DNA of 64,000 nt from AC-32 sp963765785 (GTDB taxonomy: Bacteria; Actinomycetota; Thermoleophilia; Gaiellales; Gaiellaceae): contig CAVXXW010000018.1 of NCBI GenBank assembly GCA_963765785.1, positions 248,001 to 312,000 on the forward strand. The letters run 5' to 3'. Each line of letters opens with the position of its first letter. The first letter of the stretch is position 1. A program made the translations under genes and the position numbers. The notes below the pieces were generated by a model. The model made no database searches. It saw only the letters and a program-made list of their open reading frames with translations, and was not told the DNA's origin. Positions 52,771 to 63,618 of the stretch are shown here, one piece after another.

Positions 52771-52791
52771 GTCCTTGCCCGGAGCTAAACT
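52763..52791 (+). promoter_or_regulatory. promoter of uvrA
   Basis: TTGTTC (52763-52768) and TAAACT (52786-52791) are spaced by 17 bases. The -10 ends nine bases before the ATG. Confidence 0.75.
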
Positions 52792-52800
52792 TCTCCGGTT

Positions 52801-55634
<2,834 letters not shown>

Positions 55635-55638
<4 letters not shown>

Positions 55639-56222
55639 GCGCGCGGGCGTTGCCTGCGCCCGTCGACGAACGGGTCTGGCTCAAGCGCGCCGTGACCGTG
55701 CTCGTTCGGCCGCGCGAGGTGTTCGAGGCCTTGCGCGACGACTCCGACACGGCGGCCCGGGTGCGAAGCGAAGCCGTCCTCGCGCTCGTCCTGCTCGCGG
55801 GGATCGCGTCCGTGCTCTGGACGCCGACCTATGGGCGGCTGTTGGACGACGTGGCGAACGACGCGCTCAACGTCGCGGTGATCAGCTTCATCGGCGGCAG
55901 CTTGTACGGCGTGCTCGGCTACTTCTTCGGCGGCCTCGTGCTCTACGCGCTCACCCGCGCCGTCGGGGGCGCGACCTACCGCCAGGTGCGTCACGTCCTC
56001 GCGTTCGCCTCCGCGCCGGTCGCGCTCTCGCTGTTCCTGGTCTGGCCGGTGCGGCTAGCGGCCTACGGCGAGGACGTCTTCAGGAGTGGCGGCTCGGACC
56101 ACGGCGCCGGGAACGCCGCCTTCTATGCGGTCGAGGTGCTGTTCGTCCTCTGGGCGCTCGCGCTACTGGTGTTGGGCTTGCGCACCGTGCTGCGCCGCGA
56201 CCCAGGCCTCGAACGCGTCTAG
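55635..56222 (+). CDS. Yip1-like membrane protein
   Basis: The 195-residue protein has a cytoplasmic N-terminus with LVRPREVFEALRDD, then five hydrophobic helices, a pattern of Yip1-domain integral membrane proteins (VISFIGGSLYGVLGYFFGGLVLYALTRAVGG, then YRQVRHVLAFASAPVAL). Function unknown. GTG 55635 overlaps the uvrA stop. Its last 60 bases overlap the convergent panB gene. Confidence 0.78.
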
Positions 56223-57050
56223 CTCGTCGGCGGGCATCTCGTAGGCGTGCTGCTCGTCAGGAAAGGCGCCGGTCCGGACGTCGTTCGCGTATGCCTCGAG
56301 CGCGTCGCGGATCTCGCGTGAGAGGTTCGCGTAGCGGTTGACGTAGCGCGGCAGGTGGCCTTCCGTCAGCCCGAGCAGGTCGTGGTAGACGAGCACCTGG
56401 CCGTCACAATCCGGCCCCGCGCCGATCCCGATCGTCGGCACCGTCAGCCGCCGCGTGACCTCCGCCGCGACCGGAGCGGGCACGGCCTCGAGGACGACCG
56501 CGAAGCAGCCTGCGTCCTCGAGGGCGAGAGCGTCGTCCACGAGCCGCCGTGCGGCCTCCGCCGTCTTGCCTTGCGTCTTGAATCCGCCGAGCATGGTCGC
56601 CGACTGGGGCGTCAGCCCGACGTGCCCCATCACGGCGATTCCCGCGCCGACGATCGCCCGCACGCGGGAGAGCGACGGCCCCGCTCCTTCGAGCTTCACC
56701 GCGTCCGCGCCCGCTTCCTTGACAAACCGGATCGCGTTCTCGACAGCCGCCTCGTCCGACACCTGGTATGAGCCGAACGGCATGTCGCCGATCACGACCG
56801 GACGCCGCGCCGCCCTGACGACCGTCCGCGTCAGGAACAGCATCTCGTCCATCGTCACCGGCACCGTGCCGTCGTAGCCGAGGACGACCATCGCAGCGGT
56901 GTCGCCGACGAGCACGATGTCCATGCCGGCGTCTTCGGCGAAGCGGGCGCCCGGCGCGTCGTAGGCGGTCACCATCACGATCTTCTGGCCGTCACGCTTC
57001 ATCTCGGCGAGCCGCGGCAGCGGCAGCTTTCCCTGCGGGGGCGTGCTCAT
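56163..57050 (-). CDS. panB: 3-methyl-2-oxobutanoate hydroxymethyltransferase
   Basis: The 295-residue PanB is complete: MVTAYDAPGARFAEDAGMDIVLVGDTAAMVVLGYD, GDMPFGSYQ, KLEGAG, GHVGLTPQS and IGIGAGPDCDGQVLVYHDLLG. It adds a hydroxymethyl group from methylene-THF to 2-oxoisovalerate, giving ketopantoate for pantothenate and CoA. It is the last gene of a minus-strand set with DUF2520 and panC (four-base overlap with panC). Confidence 0.96.
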   Translation of the reverse strand: MSTPPQGKLPLPRLAEMKRDGQKIVMVTAYDAPGARFAEDAGMDIVLVGDTAAMVVLGYDGTVPVTMDEMLFLTRTVVRAARRPVVIGDMPFGSYQVSDEAAVENAIRFVKEAGADAVKLEGAGPSLSRVRAIVGAGIAVMGHVGLTPQSATMLGGFKTQGKTAEAARRLVDDALALEDAGCFAVVLEAVPAPVAAEVTRRLTVPTIGIGAGPDCDGQVLVYHDLLGLTEGHLPRYVNRYANLSREIRDALEAYANDVRTGAFPDEQHAYEMPADELDAFEAWVAAQHGAQAQHQ

Positions 57051-57787
57051 CGGGTGTCTCCTTCCAGGACGACATTGTCGATCAAGCGGGTGCCGCCGAC
57101 CCGGACGGCCGCGGCGAGGACGCGAGGCTCGAAGTCGGCCTCCTCGAAGTAGTCGACGTCGACGCCGTCGAGCAGGCTGCGGTCGCGGGCCGCGAGCGCG
57201 CGCGGAAGCGACAGCGCACGCTCGCGCTCGTCCGACGAGAGGTAGGCGTTGCGCGACGAGAGCGCGAGCCCGTCCTCGTCACGCACGGTCGGCACGACGC
57301 GGATCTCGACCGGCACGGCGAGGTCGCGGACCATCCGCCCGACGACGGCGGCCTGCTGCGCGTCCTTTTGGCCGAAGTACGCGCGGGCGGGGCGGACGAG
57401 GTTGAAGAGCTTCAGACACACCGTCGCAACGCCGCGGAAGTGCCCCGGCCGGTGCTCGCCCTCGAGGATCGAGCCGAGCCGCTCGACCTCGACCCAGGTC
57501 TCGAACCCGGGCGGGTAGATCTCCTCGGTATCCGGAACGTAGAGCACGTCGACGCCTGCCTCCTCGGCCAGCCGCGCATCGCGCTCCTCGTCGCGCGGGT
57601 AGCGCTCGAGGTCCTCGCCTTCGCCGAACTGGGCCGGGTTGACGAACAGGCTCGCGACCACGAGCTCGTTCTCGGCGCGCGCCGCGCGGAAGAGGGCGAG
57701 GTGGCCGGCGTGGAACGCGCCCATCGTCGGCACGAGCCCGGTCTCGACCTGGCGCGGAAGCTCGGCGGCGCTGCGGACGATCCTCAT
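57047..57787 (-). CDS. panC: pantothenate synthetase
   Basis: The 246-residue PanC has LVPTMGAFHAGHLALFRAAR (HIGH-like ATP site), SLFVNPAQFGEGEDLERYPR, HFRGVATVCLKLFNLV, YFGQKDAQQAAVV and SSRNAYLSSDER. It joins pantoate and beta-alanine. It is shorter than most (about 280), mainly at the C-terminus. It starts in the DUF2520 stop region (four-base overlap) and ends over the panB start. Confidence 0.95.
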   Translation of the reverse strand: MRIVRSAAELPRQVETGLVPTMGAFHAGHLALFRAARAENELVVASLFVNPAQFGEGEDLERYPRDEERDARLAEEAGVDVLYVPDTEEIYPPGFETWVEVERLGSILEGEHRPGHFRGVATVCLKLFNLVRPARAYFGQKDAQQAAVVGRMVRDLAVPVEIRVVPTVRDEDGLALSSRNAYLSSDERERALSLPRALAARDRSLLDGVDVDYFEEADFEPRVLAAAVRVGGTRLIDNVVLEGDTR

Positions 57788-58446
57788 CGGGCGGTCGCCT
57801 CTGCGAGCACGTCGTAGAGCGGCTCGAGGTCGGGACGGGCCGTGCGAATCGCCTCGCGGTGCGCCTCGACGGTCGCCCAGTCGCCGCGCTCGATCGGGCC
57901 GGTGAGCTCGAAGTCGTTGTCGATCGTCCGGCGCATCAGGGGTTCGAGCGCCTCGGGCGGCGCGCCTGCGGCGGCGAAGAGGCCGGCCGCCGCGCCGTGC
58001 AGGGTGACGAGGAAGTTCGAGGCCATCGCCGCGCCGGCGTGGTACAGCGCTCGGTCGGCGTCGTCGAGCTCGAACGGCTCGAGCCCGAGCGTCCGCGCCA
58101 GCTCGAGGGCCTGTCCCCGGGCCTCGTCCGTCTCGGCCGTGACCGCGGCCCACGCGCCGTCGAGCTGTTCCGGCCCGCGCGAGCGCGTGAACGTCTGCAG
58201 CGGATGCAGCGAGAAGCGCCGCTGGTGCGGGTCGAGCGCCGAGAGCGACGTCGCTCCGGAGACATGTGCGATCCAGCCCGGTCCCGGGGACAGTCCCTGG
58301 GCCACGTCGCGGATCGCCGTGTCCGGCACGCAGAGCAGCATGAGCTCCGCGCCGTCCTCGCGCAGCTCGACGCCGCGCTCCTCCAGGCGCGCAGCCAGGG
58401 CCGAGCCGACGCGGCCGCGACCGATCACGTTGACGCTCTTCACCAT
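57784..58446 (-). CDS. Rossmann-like plus DUF2520 domain protein, candidate ketopantoate reductase
   Basis: The 220-residue protein starts with a Rossmann dinucleotide site (VNVIGRGRVGSALAARLEERG), has LLCVPDTAIRDVA and HVSGATSLSAL in the Rossmann half, and FSLHPLQTF plus a helical DUF2520 end (YHAGAAMASNFLVTLHGAAAGLFAAAG). It overlaps panC and precedes panC and panB. No panE is seen, and a reductase for ketopantoate is needed between PanB and PanC, so that role is plausible. PanG-type reductases have been described in other bacteria, but I cannot confirm that they belong to this family. Confidence 0.85.
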   Translation of the reverse strand: MVKSVNVIGRGRVGSALAARLEERGVELREDGAELMLLCVPDTAIRDVAQGLSPGPGWIAHVSGATSLSALDPHQRRFSLHPLQTFTRSRGPEQLDGAWAAVTAETDEARGQALELARTLGLEPFELDDADRALYHAGAAMASNFLVTLHGAAAGLFAAAGAPPEALEPLMRRTIDNDFELTGPIERGDWATVEAHREAIRTARPDLEPLYDVLAEATAR

Positions 58447-58488
58447 CGAATGCTCCAGTTCCGTAGCGGATACCGGGCGCGGCGAAGT

Positions 58489-59049
58489 CTAGTCGCCGAG
58501 ACGGGCCTCGAGCGCCGCCCGCGCCGCGGGCCAGTCCTCCGCGATCACCGCGTACCAGGCCGAGTCGCGCCGCTCGCCGCCGCGGACGAGCATGTGCTGC
58601 CGGTGGATCCCCTCGAACTCCGCCGGAATCGCCGCCAGCGCCGCCCGGGCCCGCTCGTTCTTCGCGTCCGTCTTGAACTCCACGCGCAACGCGCCGGCGT
58701 GCTCGAACGCGTGCCGCAGGAGCAGGTACTTCGCCTCCGTGTTCGCGCCGGTTCCCCAGGCCGAGGAGGCGAGCCAGGTGTTGCCGATTTCGAGCCTGCG
58801 GTGCTCCGGCGCGAGCGACATGTAGCTCGTCGAGCCGATCACCTCGCCGGCGCGCAGAACCGCGAACGGCTGCCGGTCCGGGTCGCCGCTCACTGCCCCG
58901 GCGATCCACGCGTCGACGTCGCGCGTGCTCATCCAGCGCCACACCCGCTCGTCGGCGGCAGCGGCGCGGAGCCCCGCCTCGTGCCCCGGCCCGAGCGGCT
59001 CGAGCGTGACGACCCGGCCCTCCAGGCGCACAGCGAGACTTTTGAACAC
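58489..59049 (-). CDS. GNAT acetyltransferase, RimJ/RimL-like
   Basis: The 186-residue protein has LEGRVVTLEPLGPGHEAGLRAAAAD at its start, SYMSLAPEHRRLEIGNTWLASSAWGTGANTEAKYLLLRHAFEH and RVEFKTDAKNERARAALAAIPAEFEGIHRQHMLVRGG, the RimJ/RimL type 3 GNAT pattern. It may acetylate protein N-termini or small amines. It starts with GTG 59049, divergent from the sensor kinase gene, and may be the first gene before the pantothenate set (42-base gap). Confidence 0.85.
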   Translation of the reverse strand: MFKSLAVRLEGRVVTLEPLGPGHEAGLRAAAADERVWRWMSTRDVDAWIAGAVSGDPDRQPFAVLRAGEVIGSTSYMSLAPEHRRLEIGNTWLASSAWGTGANTEAKYLLLRHAFEHAGALRVEFKTDAKNERARAALAAIPAEFEGIHRQHMLVRGGERRDSAWYAVIAEDWPAARAALEARLGD

Positions 59050-59096
59050 GACTAGGGCATCATGATGAAGACGTGGGCGGGCACCGGGGGGCCGAG

Positions 59097-60710
59097 ATGA
59101 GTTCGACCACAGCCGAGTTGCTGCTCTCCGCGGCGCGCTACCTGAACGAGACGCTCGAGCCGGAGCGTGTCTACGAGCGCTTCCACGAGCTCCTCGCCGA
59201 GGCCGTGCCCCACAACGGCGTGATCGTCTCCTCGTTCGACCCGCAGAGCCAGCTGATCAGCGCCGACTACGCCTGGGTCGACGGCGGCCGGCTCGACCCG
59301 TCGATCCTCCCGCGGCTGCCGCTCAACCGCGAGGGCGGCGGCATGCAGAGCCGGGTGATCGTCACCGGCGAGCCGCTGCTCGTCAACGACGTCCCCGAGC
59401 AGGTGAAGAAGCCGGACGGCGTCTACTACGACGTCGACCGCGAGGGCCACGTGCGCAAGCTGCCCGAGGAAGGCCCGCCGGGCGTGCAGTCGGCACTGAT
59501 GCTGCCGATCAAGCACGAGGGGCAGGTGGTCGGCGTCGTGCAGCTGATGGACGAGCGGGCGACCTACGACGAGGAGCAGCTCGCCCTCGCCGAGGGGCTC
59601 GTCAGCCTGATGGCCGCGGCGGTCCGGAACGCGAGGCTGCACGAGCACGCCCAGGAGGAGGCGGCGCGGCGCGCGGCGGCCGAGGCAACGGCCGCGGCGG
59701 GCGAGCAGTCGGCGCGCGTGCTCGAGGCGGTCGGCGACGGCGTCCTCTACGCACGCGACGACGGGATCGTGCGCTTCTGGAACCGCGCCGCCGAGCTCGT
59801 CACCGGCCGGCCGCGGGACGAGGTGATCGACCGGAGCATCTCCGACGTCTTCAACGGCTGGCAGGCCGTCGCCGCCGAGATACCGGTCTCGGAGGGAGGC
59901 GAGGCGCCCCGCCCGGTCACGCTCCCGCTCGAGGTGCAGGGCCGCGAGCTGTGGCTCTCCTTCGTAGCTGTCCGCACCGAGCGCGGCATCGTCTACACGT
60001 TCCGCGACCTGACGCTCGACCGCGGCCTCGACGCGGCCAAGAGCGACTTCATCGCCACGGTCTCACATGAGCTGCGGACGCCGATGACGGCCGTGCTCGG
60101 CGCGGCGAAGACGCTCCTGCGCGACGACATCGAGCTGACGCCCGAGCGCCGCCACCAACTGCTCGAGATGATCGGGGCGCAGGGCACCCGCCTGACGCAG
60201 ATCACCGAGGAGGTGCTGCTCGCGAACCGGCTCGACCGCGGCGACCTCCGGATCGGCAGCGAGCGCGTCGAGCTCGGCACGGTCGTGCGGGACGCCGTCG
60301 AGGCGATGCGGGAGCGGCTTCCGGACTCGGTCTCGGTGCGCGCCGCGGGGAACGGCGACGCGGCGGCGGTCGGCGACCGCGACCGCATCGAGCAGGTGCT
60401 CGTCAACCTGCTCGACAACGCGGTCAAGTACTCCCCGGACGGCGGCGAGGTGGTCGTGAGCACCGTTCCGTCGGCGTCCACGGTCCGCGTCGAGGTCGCC
60501 GACGAGGGAGTGGGCATCCCGGCCGCCGAGCACCAGGCGGTCTTCGAGAAGTTCTACCGGGGTGACCCGCAGCACCGGGCGGTGCCGTCGGGGACCGGTC
60601 TCGGCCTCTACGTCTGCCGCGAGCTCGTGCGGCGGATGGGCGGCACGATCGGCGTCCGCTCCGAGCCCGGCCGCGGCTCCACGTTCTGGTTCGACCTGCC
60701 GCGGGCCTGA
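59097..60710 (+). CDS. GAF-PAS sensor histidine kinase, orphan
   Basis: The 537-residue soluble kinase has a GAF domain (about 20-180), a PAS-like domain (VLEAVGDGVLYARDDGIVRFWNRAAELVTG), HisKA with FIATVSHELRTPMTAVLGAAK (His box) and HATPase with NLLDNAVKYSPDGG (N box), DEGVGIP (G1), FEKFYRG and GTGLGLYVCREL (G2). No response regulator is adjacent. ATG 59097 with a GGGGGG stretch upstream is preferred; an in-frame GTG 59073 is possible. No membrane segment is present, so it senses a cytoplasmic signal. Confidence 0.92.
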   Translation: MSSTTAELLLSAARYLNETLEPERVYERFHELLAEAVPHNGVIVSSFDPQSQLISADYAWVDGGRLDPSILPRLPLNREGGGMQSRVIVTGEPLLVNDVPEQVKKPDGVYYDVDREGHVRKLPEEGPPGVQSALMLPIKHEGQVVGVVQLMDERATYDEEQLALAEGLVSLMAAAVRNARLHEHAQEEAARRAAAEATAAAGEQSARVLEAVGDGVLYARDDGIVRFWNRAAELVTGRPRDEVIDRSISDVFNGWQAVAAEIPVSEGGEAPRPVTLPLEVQGRELWLSFVAVRTERGIVYTFRDLTLDRGLDAAKSDFIATVSHELRTPMTAVLGAAKTLLRDDIELTPERRHQLLEMIGAQGTRLTQITEEVLLANRLDRGDLRIGSERVELGTVVRDAVEAMRERLPDSVSVRAAGNGDAAAVGDRDRIEQVLVNLLDNAVKYSPDGGEVVVSTVPSASTVRVEVADEGVGIPAAEHQAVFEKFYRGDPQHRAVPSGTGLGLYVCRELVRRMGGTIGVRSEPGRGSTFWFDLPRA

Positions 60711-60762
60711 CGTCCGGTGCGTGGTCGATCATGCGGACCCGTTGCTAGGGTCTGCTGACACG

Positions 60763-60981
60763 ATGCCGATCTACGAATACGTCTGCATGGAGTGCGAGTC
60801 GCACTTCGAGGAGCTCGTCCGGAACGGCGAGGAGCCGGACTGCCCGGACTGCAGCTCCGCGAACGTCAAGCGGCAGCTCTCGGTTTTCGCGATGCACGGC
60901 GTCGGCTCGGCCGAGCAGCCCTCATTCCGTTCCTCCGGGGGCGGCGGCTGTTGCGGCGGAAGCTGTGGCTGCGGCCACTGA
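60763..60981 (+). CDS. FmdB-family zinc-ribbon protein
   Basis: The 72-residue protein starts MPIYEYVCMECESHFEELV and has CxxC pairs (CMEC, CPDC) of the FmdB putative regulatory zinc ribbon, then a Gly/Cys-rich end GGGGCCGGSCGCGH. TAGGGT (60746-60751) ends 11 bases before the ATG. Its role is unknown. The uracil-DNA glycosylase gene begins 17 bases before its stop. Confidence 0.88.
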   Translation: MPIYEYVCMECESHFEELVRNGEEPDCPDCSSANVKRQLSVFAMHGVGSAEQPSFRSSGGGGCCGGSCGCGH

Positions 60982-61630
60982 GCATCCGCTGAGCGAGTTC
61001 GAGGCGTTCGCCCGCCAGGTCGCGGGCTGCACGACGTGCCGGCTCTCGCAGGGGCGCACGCAGGTCGTCTTCGGCGCCGGCGACCCGGCTGCCGACCTGA
61101 TGTTCGTAGGCGAGGCCCCGGGCTTCCACGAGGACAAGCAGGGTTACCCGTTCGTCGGCCAGGCCGGGAAGCTGCTCGACAAGCTGCTCGCCGGGATCGG
61201 GCTCGAGCGCTCGAACGTCTACATCGCCAACGTGCTCAAGTGCCGCCCGCCGGGGAACCGCGACCCGGCTCCGGACGAGATCCAGGCGTGCGAGGGACAC
61301 CTCTTCCGCCAGATCGAGCTCATCCGGCCGCGGGTCGTGGCCACGCTCGGCAACTTCGCGACCAAGCTGCTCTCGGGCAAGCCGACCGGCATCACGCGCG
61401 TGCACGGCGTCGAGCAGGAGGTCACGCTCGGCGGCAGCCGCGTGCTGCTCTACCCGCTCTACCATCCGGCCGCGGCGCTCTACACGCCGGCCATGCTGAA
61501 CGTGCTGGAGCAGGACTTCGCGCGCCTGCCGGAGCTGATGGGCCGGGAGGTCGCGCCGCCTGCGCCGCTCCTGACGCCCGTCGCGCCGGAGCCCGCTCCG
61601 GCCGCGACCGTCCAGCTCGGCCTCTTCTAG
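60965..61630 (+). CDS. uracil-DNA glycosylase, family 4
   Basis: The 221-residue UDG has GCTTCRLSQGRTQVVFGAGD, MFVGEAPGFHEDKQGYPFVGQAGKLLD (motif 1), VYIANVLKCRPPGNRDP and LYPLYHPAAAL (motif 2). The cysteines for the 4Fe-4S cluster (CTTC, CRPP and a later C) are present, so it is a family 4 enzyme that removes uracil from DNA. A C-terminal tail of about 40 residues rich in Pro/Ala is extra. GTG 60965 overlaps the FmdB gene. Its TAG is part of the tsaE -10. Confidence 0.94.
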   Translation: MAAATEHPLSEFEAFARQVAGCTTCRLSQGRTQVVFGAGDPAADLMFVGEAPGFHEDKQGYPFVGQAGKLLDKLLAGIGLERSNVYIANVLKCRPPGNRDPAPDEIQACEGHLFRQIELIRPRVVATLGNFATKLLSGKPTGITRVHGVEQEVTLGGSRVLLYPLYHPAAALYTPAMLNVLEQDFARLPELMGREVAPPAPLLTPVAPEPAPAATVQLGLF

Positions 61631-61633
61631 GCT
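61628..61633 (+). promoter_or_regulatory. -10 element of tsaE, containing the upstream stop codon
   Basis: TAGGCT begins with the TAG stop of the glycosylase gene and ends six bases before the tsaE ATG. Confidence 0.5.
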
Positions 61634-61639
61634 GAAGTC

Positions 61640-62098
61640 ATGGAGATCGACTCCGCCTCGCCGGCGGAGACCGAGGCGGCTGGTGCCGCGCTCGCGGGCG
61701 AGCTGCGGGCGGGAGACGTCGTCACCGTCAGCGGCGACCTCGGCAGCGGCAAGACCACGTTCGTCCGCGGCGCTTGCCGCGCGCTCGGAATCACCGCGCC
61801 CGTCACGAGTCCGACCTTCACGATCGGCCACCGGTACCCGAACGACCCCGACGTCTCGCACCTCGATCTCTACCGCTTCCAGGGCTTTTCGGCGGCCGAG
61901 TGGGGCGACCTCGAGCCCTACTTCCAGGGCGCGATCTGCTTCGTCGAGTGGCCCCAGGCCGCCGCGGGTGCACTCCCTCCGGTGCGCGTGGAGGTACGTT
62001 TGTCGCACGTGGACCCCGCTCGGAGACTGATTGCGCTACACACCTCGGACCCGTCGCTCATCGACCGCTTGCCCGGGGGTGCTGACACTCGCGTTTGA
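61640..62098 (+). CDS. tsaE: tRNA t6A37 biosynthesis ATPase TsaE
   Basis: The 152-residue P-loop protein has GDLGSGKTTFVRG (Walker A), SPTFTIGHRYP and HLDLYRF, as in TsaE. It drives the TsaBDE complex that transfers threonylcarbamoyl to A37 of ANN-reading tRNAs. The ATG follows its -10 by six bases. tsaB begins 20 bases before its stop. mtaB earlier in the window encodes the enzyme that modifies t6A further. Confidence 0.95.
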   Translation: MEIDSASPAETEAAGAALAGELRAGDVVTVSGDLGSGKTTFVRGACRALGITAPVTSPTFTIGHRYPNDPDVSHLDLYRFQGFSAAEWGDLEPYFQGAICFVEWPQAAAGALPPVRVEVRLSHVDPARRLIALHTSDPSLIDRLPGGADTRV

Positions 62099-62663
62099 CA
62101 CGGCGACGAGCGTAGCCACCGCGGCGCTCGTGCGGGACGGCGAGGTGCTCGGCGAGCGCGTCTCCCGCGCGGTTCGGGTGCTCGAGGACGCCGACGAGCT
62201 CCTCCGCGAGAGTGGAGCTGTCCGGGCCGAGCTGACAGCGCTCGTCGTCGGGACGGGCCCCGGGAGCTTCACGGGCCTGCGCCTCGGGCTGGCAGCGGCG
62301 CGGGGGCTCGCCTTCGCACTCGAGCTGCCGGTCGCCGGCGTCTCGACGCTGGCTGCGCTCGCCGCGGGCGCTCCCGGGGCGGTGCCGGTCGTGGACGCGG
62401 GGCGGCGGGAGATCTTCACGCTCCGCGACGGCAAGCCGGTCGTCTGCGTGCCGCAGGACGTCGAGGCAGGTCTGTGCGTCGGCGACGGCGCGCTTCGCTA
62501 CCGCTCGGTGCTCGAGGAGTGCGGGGCGGAGGTTCCACCGGACGACGACGAGCGCCACCTGCCCCGGGCACGCTTCCATGCACAGCTGGCGCAGGACTTC
62601 GGCCCGGCCGACGCGGTCGAGCCGCTCTACCTGCGCGTTCCCGACGCGGAGCAGAAGCGGTGA
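62079..62663 (+). CDS. tsaB: tRNA t6A37 biosynthesis protein TsaB
   Basis: The 194-residue protein starts VLTLAFDTATSVATAALV and has VGTGPGSFTGLRLGLAAARGLAFAL, the TsaB ASKHA-fold pattern. It is the scaffold partner of TsaD. GTG 62079 gives the canonical start; an upstream in-frame TTG 62031 would add 16 odd residues. It overlaps tsaE and rimI (GTGA). It is shorter than E. coli TsaB in the C-terminal lobe, as often in actinobacteria. Confidence 0.93.
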   Translation: MLTLAFDTATSVATAALVRDGEVLGERVSRAVRVLEDADELLRESGAVRAELTALVVGTGPGSFTGLRLGLAAARGLAFALELPVAGVSTLAALAAGAPGAVPVVDAGRREIFTLRDGKPVVCVPQDVEAGLCVGDGALRYRSVLEECGAEVPPDDDERHLPRARFHAQLAQDFGPADAVEPLYLRVPDAEQKR

Positions 62664-63136
62664 CCGAGGTGGAGCTCCGCCGCCTCGAGCTGCGCGACCT
62701 GAGCGCGGTCGAGGAAATCGAGCGCAGCTCCTACCCGACCCCGTGGTCGCGCTCGATGTTCGCAAGCGAGCTCGCGAAGCCCTCGTCGCTCTGCCTCGGC
62801 GCGTTCGACGTCCACACCGACCGGCTCGTCGCGTACCTGATCATCTCCCGCTACGTCGACGCCTGGCACGTGATGAACGTCGCCGTCGTGCCCGAGCGCC
62901 GCCGGCAGGGCATCGCGTCGCTGCTACTCAACCGGCTCTTCGAGTTGACCGCCGGCCGCAGCCGCCGGGGCTACACGCTCGAGGTGCGCGTGTCGAACGC
63001 GGGCGCGATCAAGCTCTACGAGGATCTCGGCTTCCGGCCGCGCGGCGTCCGGCGCGGCTACTACACCGACAACCGCGAAGACGCGCTGATCATGTGGAAG
63101 GACCCGATCGTCCGCGACGTGGTCGCGAACGACTAG
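62660..63136 (+). CDS. rimI: ribosomal protein S18 alanine N-acetyltransferase RimI
   Basis: The 158-residue GNAT has SYPTPWSRSMFASEL, VMNVAVVPERRRQGIASLLLNRLFEL (acetyl-CoA site) and LEVRVSNAGAIKLYEDLGFRPRGVRRGYYTDNREDALIM, the RimI pattern. It acetylates the N-terminus of S18 or other proteins. tsaB-rimI-tsaD order is a standard bacterial arrangement, here broken by a cupin gene on the other strand. GTG overlaps the tsaB stop. Confidence 0.94.
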   Translation: MTEVELRRLELRDLSAVEEIERSSYPTPWSRSMFASELAKPSSLCLGAFDVHTDRLVAYLIISRYVDAWHVMNVAVVPERRRQGIASLLLNRLFELTAGRSRRGYTLEVRVSNAGAIKLYEDLGFRPRGVRRGYYTDNREDALIMWKDPIVRDVVAND

Positions 63137-63585
63137 CCGGCGGTGTTCCACCCCTCCTCGCCGTGAGCCCACGGCACCGCGCTGCCTCGCTCGAAGATCA
63201 GCTCGTCGGCCTCGTCGCCGGGGTACACGCCGATCTTGTCGCTGTCCGGGTAGACGCTGACAGCCGGCTCCCGTGAGCTCGAGAACAGCATCGTCCTCGC
63301 CGGCGCATCGCTGCGGTTCATCACCTTGTGCGCGCCCGTCGGCCCCGGCGGGAAGCAGACGAGGTCGCCGCGCTCGAGCGTGCGCTCTCCGTCGGGTGCG
63401 CGCACGACGACCGTGCCCTCCACGACGAGCAGCCATTCCTCTGCGTACTCGTAGTGGTACGGCGACGAGCCCTCTCCGGGCTCGACGTCGTAGATGTACA
63501 TCAGCGTCGCCTTCGAGCCGACGGCCCGCGCCACGTCGATCCTGCCCTGGAGCTTCTCGGCGGTGAAGATGTTGACCGTGTCCAT
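63133..63585 (-). CDS. cupin domain protein
   Basis: The 150-residue single-domain cupin has motif 1 YHYEYAEEWLLVVEGTVVV and motif 2 GDLVCFPPGPTGAHKVMNRSDAP with the metal-binding His/Glu residues in place (HYEYAEEW, then H of AHK). It may bind a metal and a small sugar or be an isomerase-like protein. GATACT on the minus strand ends six bases before the ATG, so its mRNA is probably leaderless. It lies on the minus strand within the rimI-tsaD neighbourhood. Confidence 0.9.
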   Translation of the reverse strand: MDTVNIFTAEKLQGRIDVARAVGSKATLMYIYDVEPGEGSSPYHYEYAEEWLLVVEGTVVVRAPDGERTLERGDLVCFPPGPTGAHKVMNRSDAPARTMLFSSSREPAVSVYPDSDKIGVYPGDEADELIFERGSAVPWAHGEEGWNTAG

Positions 63586-63591
63586 GCCCGC

Positions 63592-63597
63592 AGTATC
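63592..63597 (-). promoter_or_regulatory. -10 element of the cupin gene, leaderless type
   Basis: GATACT on the minus strand ends six bases before the cupin ATG. Confidence 0.5.
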
Positions 63598-63618
63598 GCT
63601 TCCCGCCCGAGGGCGCAC

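Noticed and set aside
52769..52785. A third copy of the structured repeat, suggested by GCGTCCTTGCCCGGA near uvrA
   Set aside because: Only about 15 bases resemble the core and none of the flanking helices are present; chance similarity in GC-rich DNA is enough.
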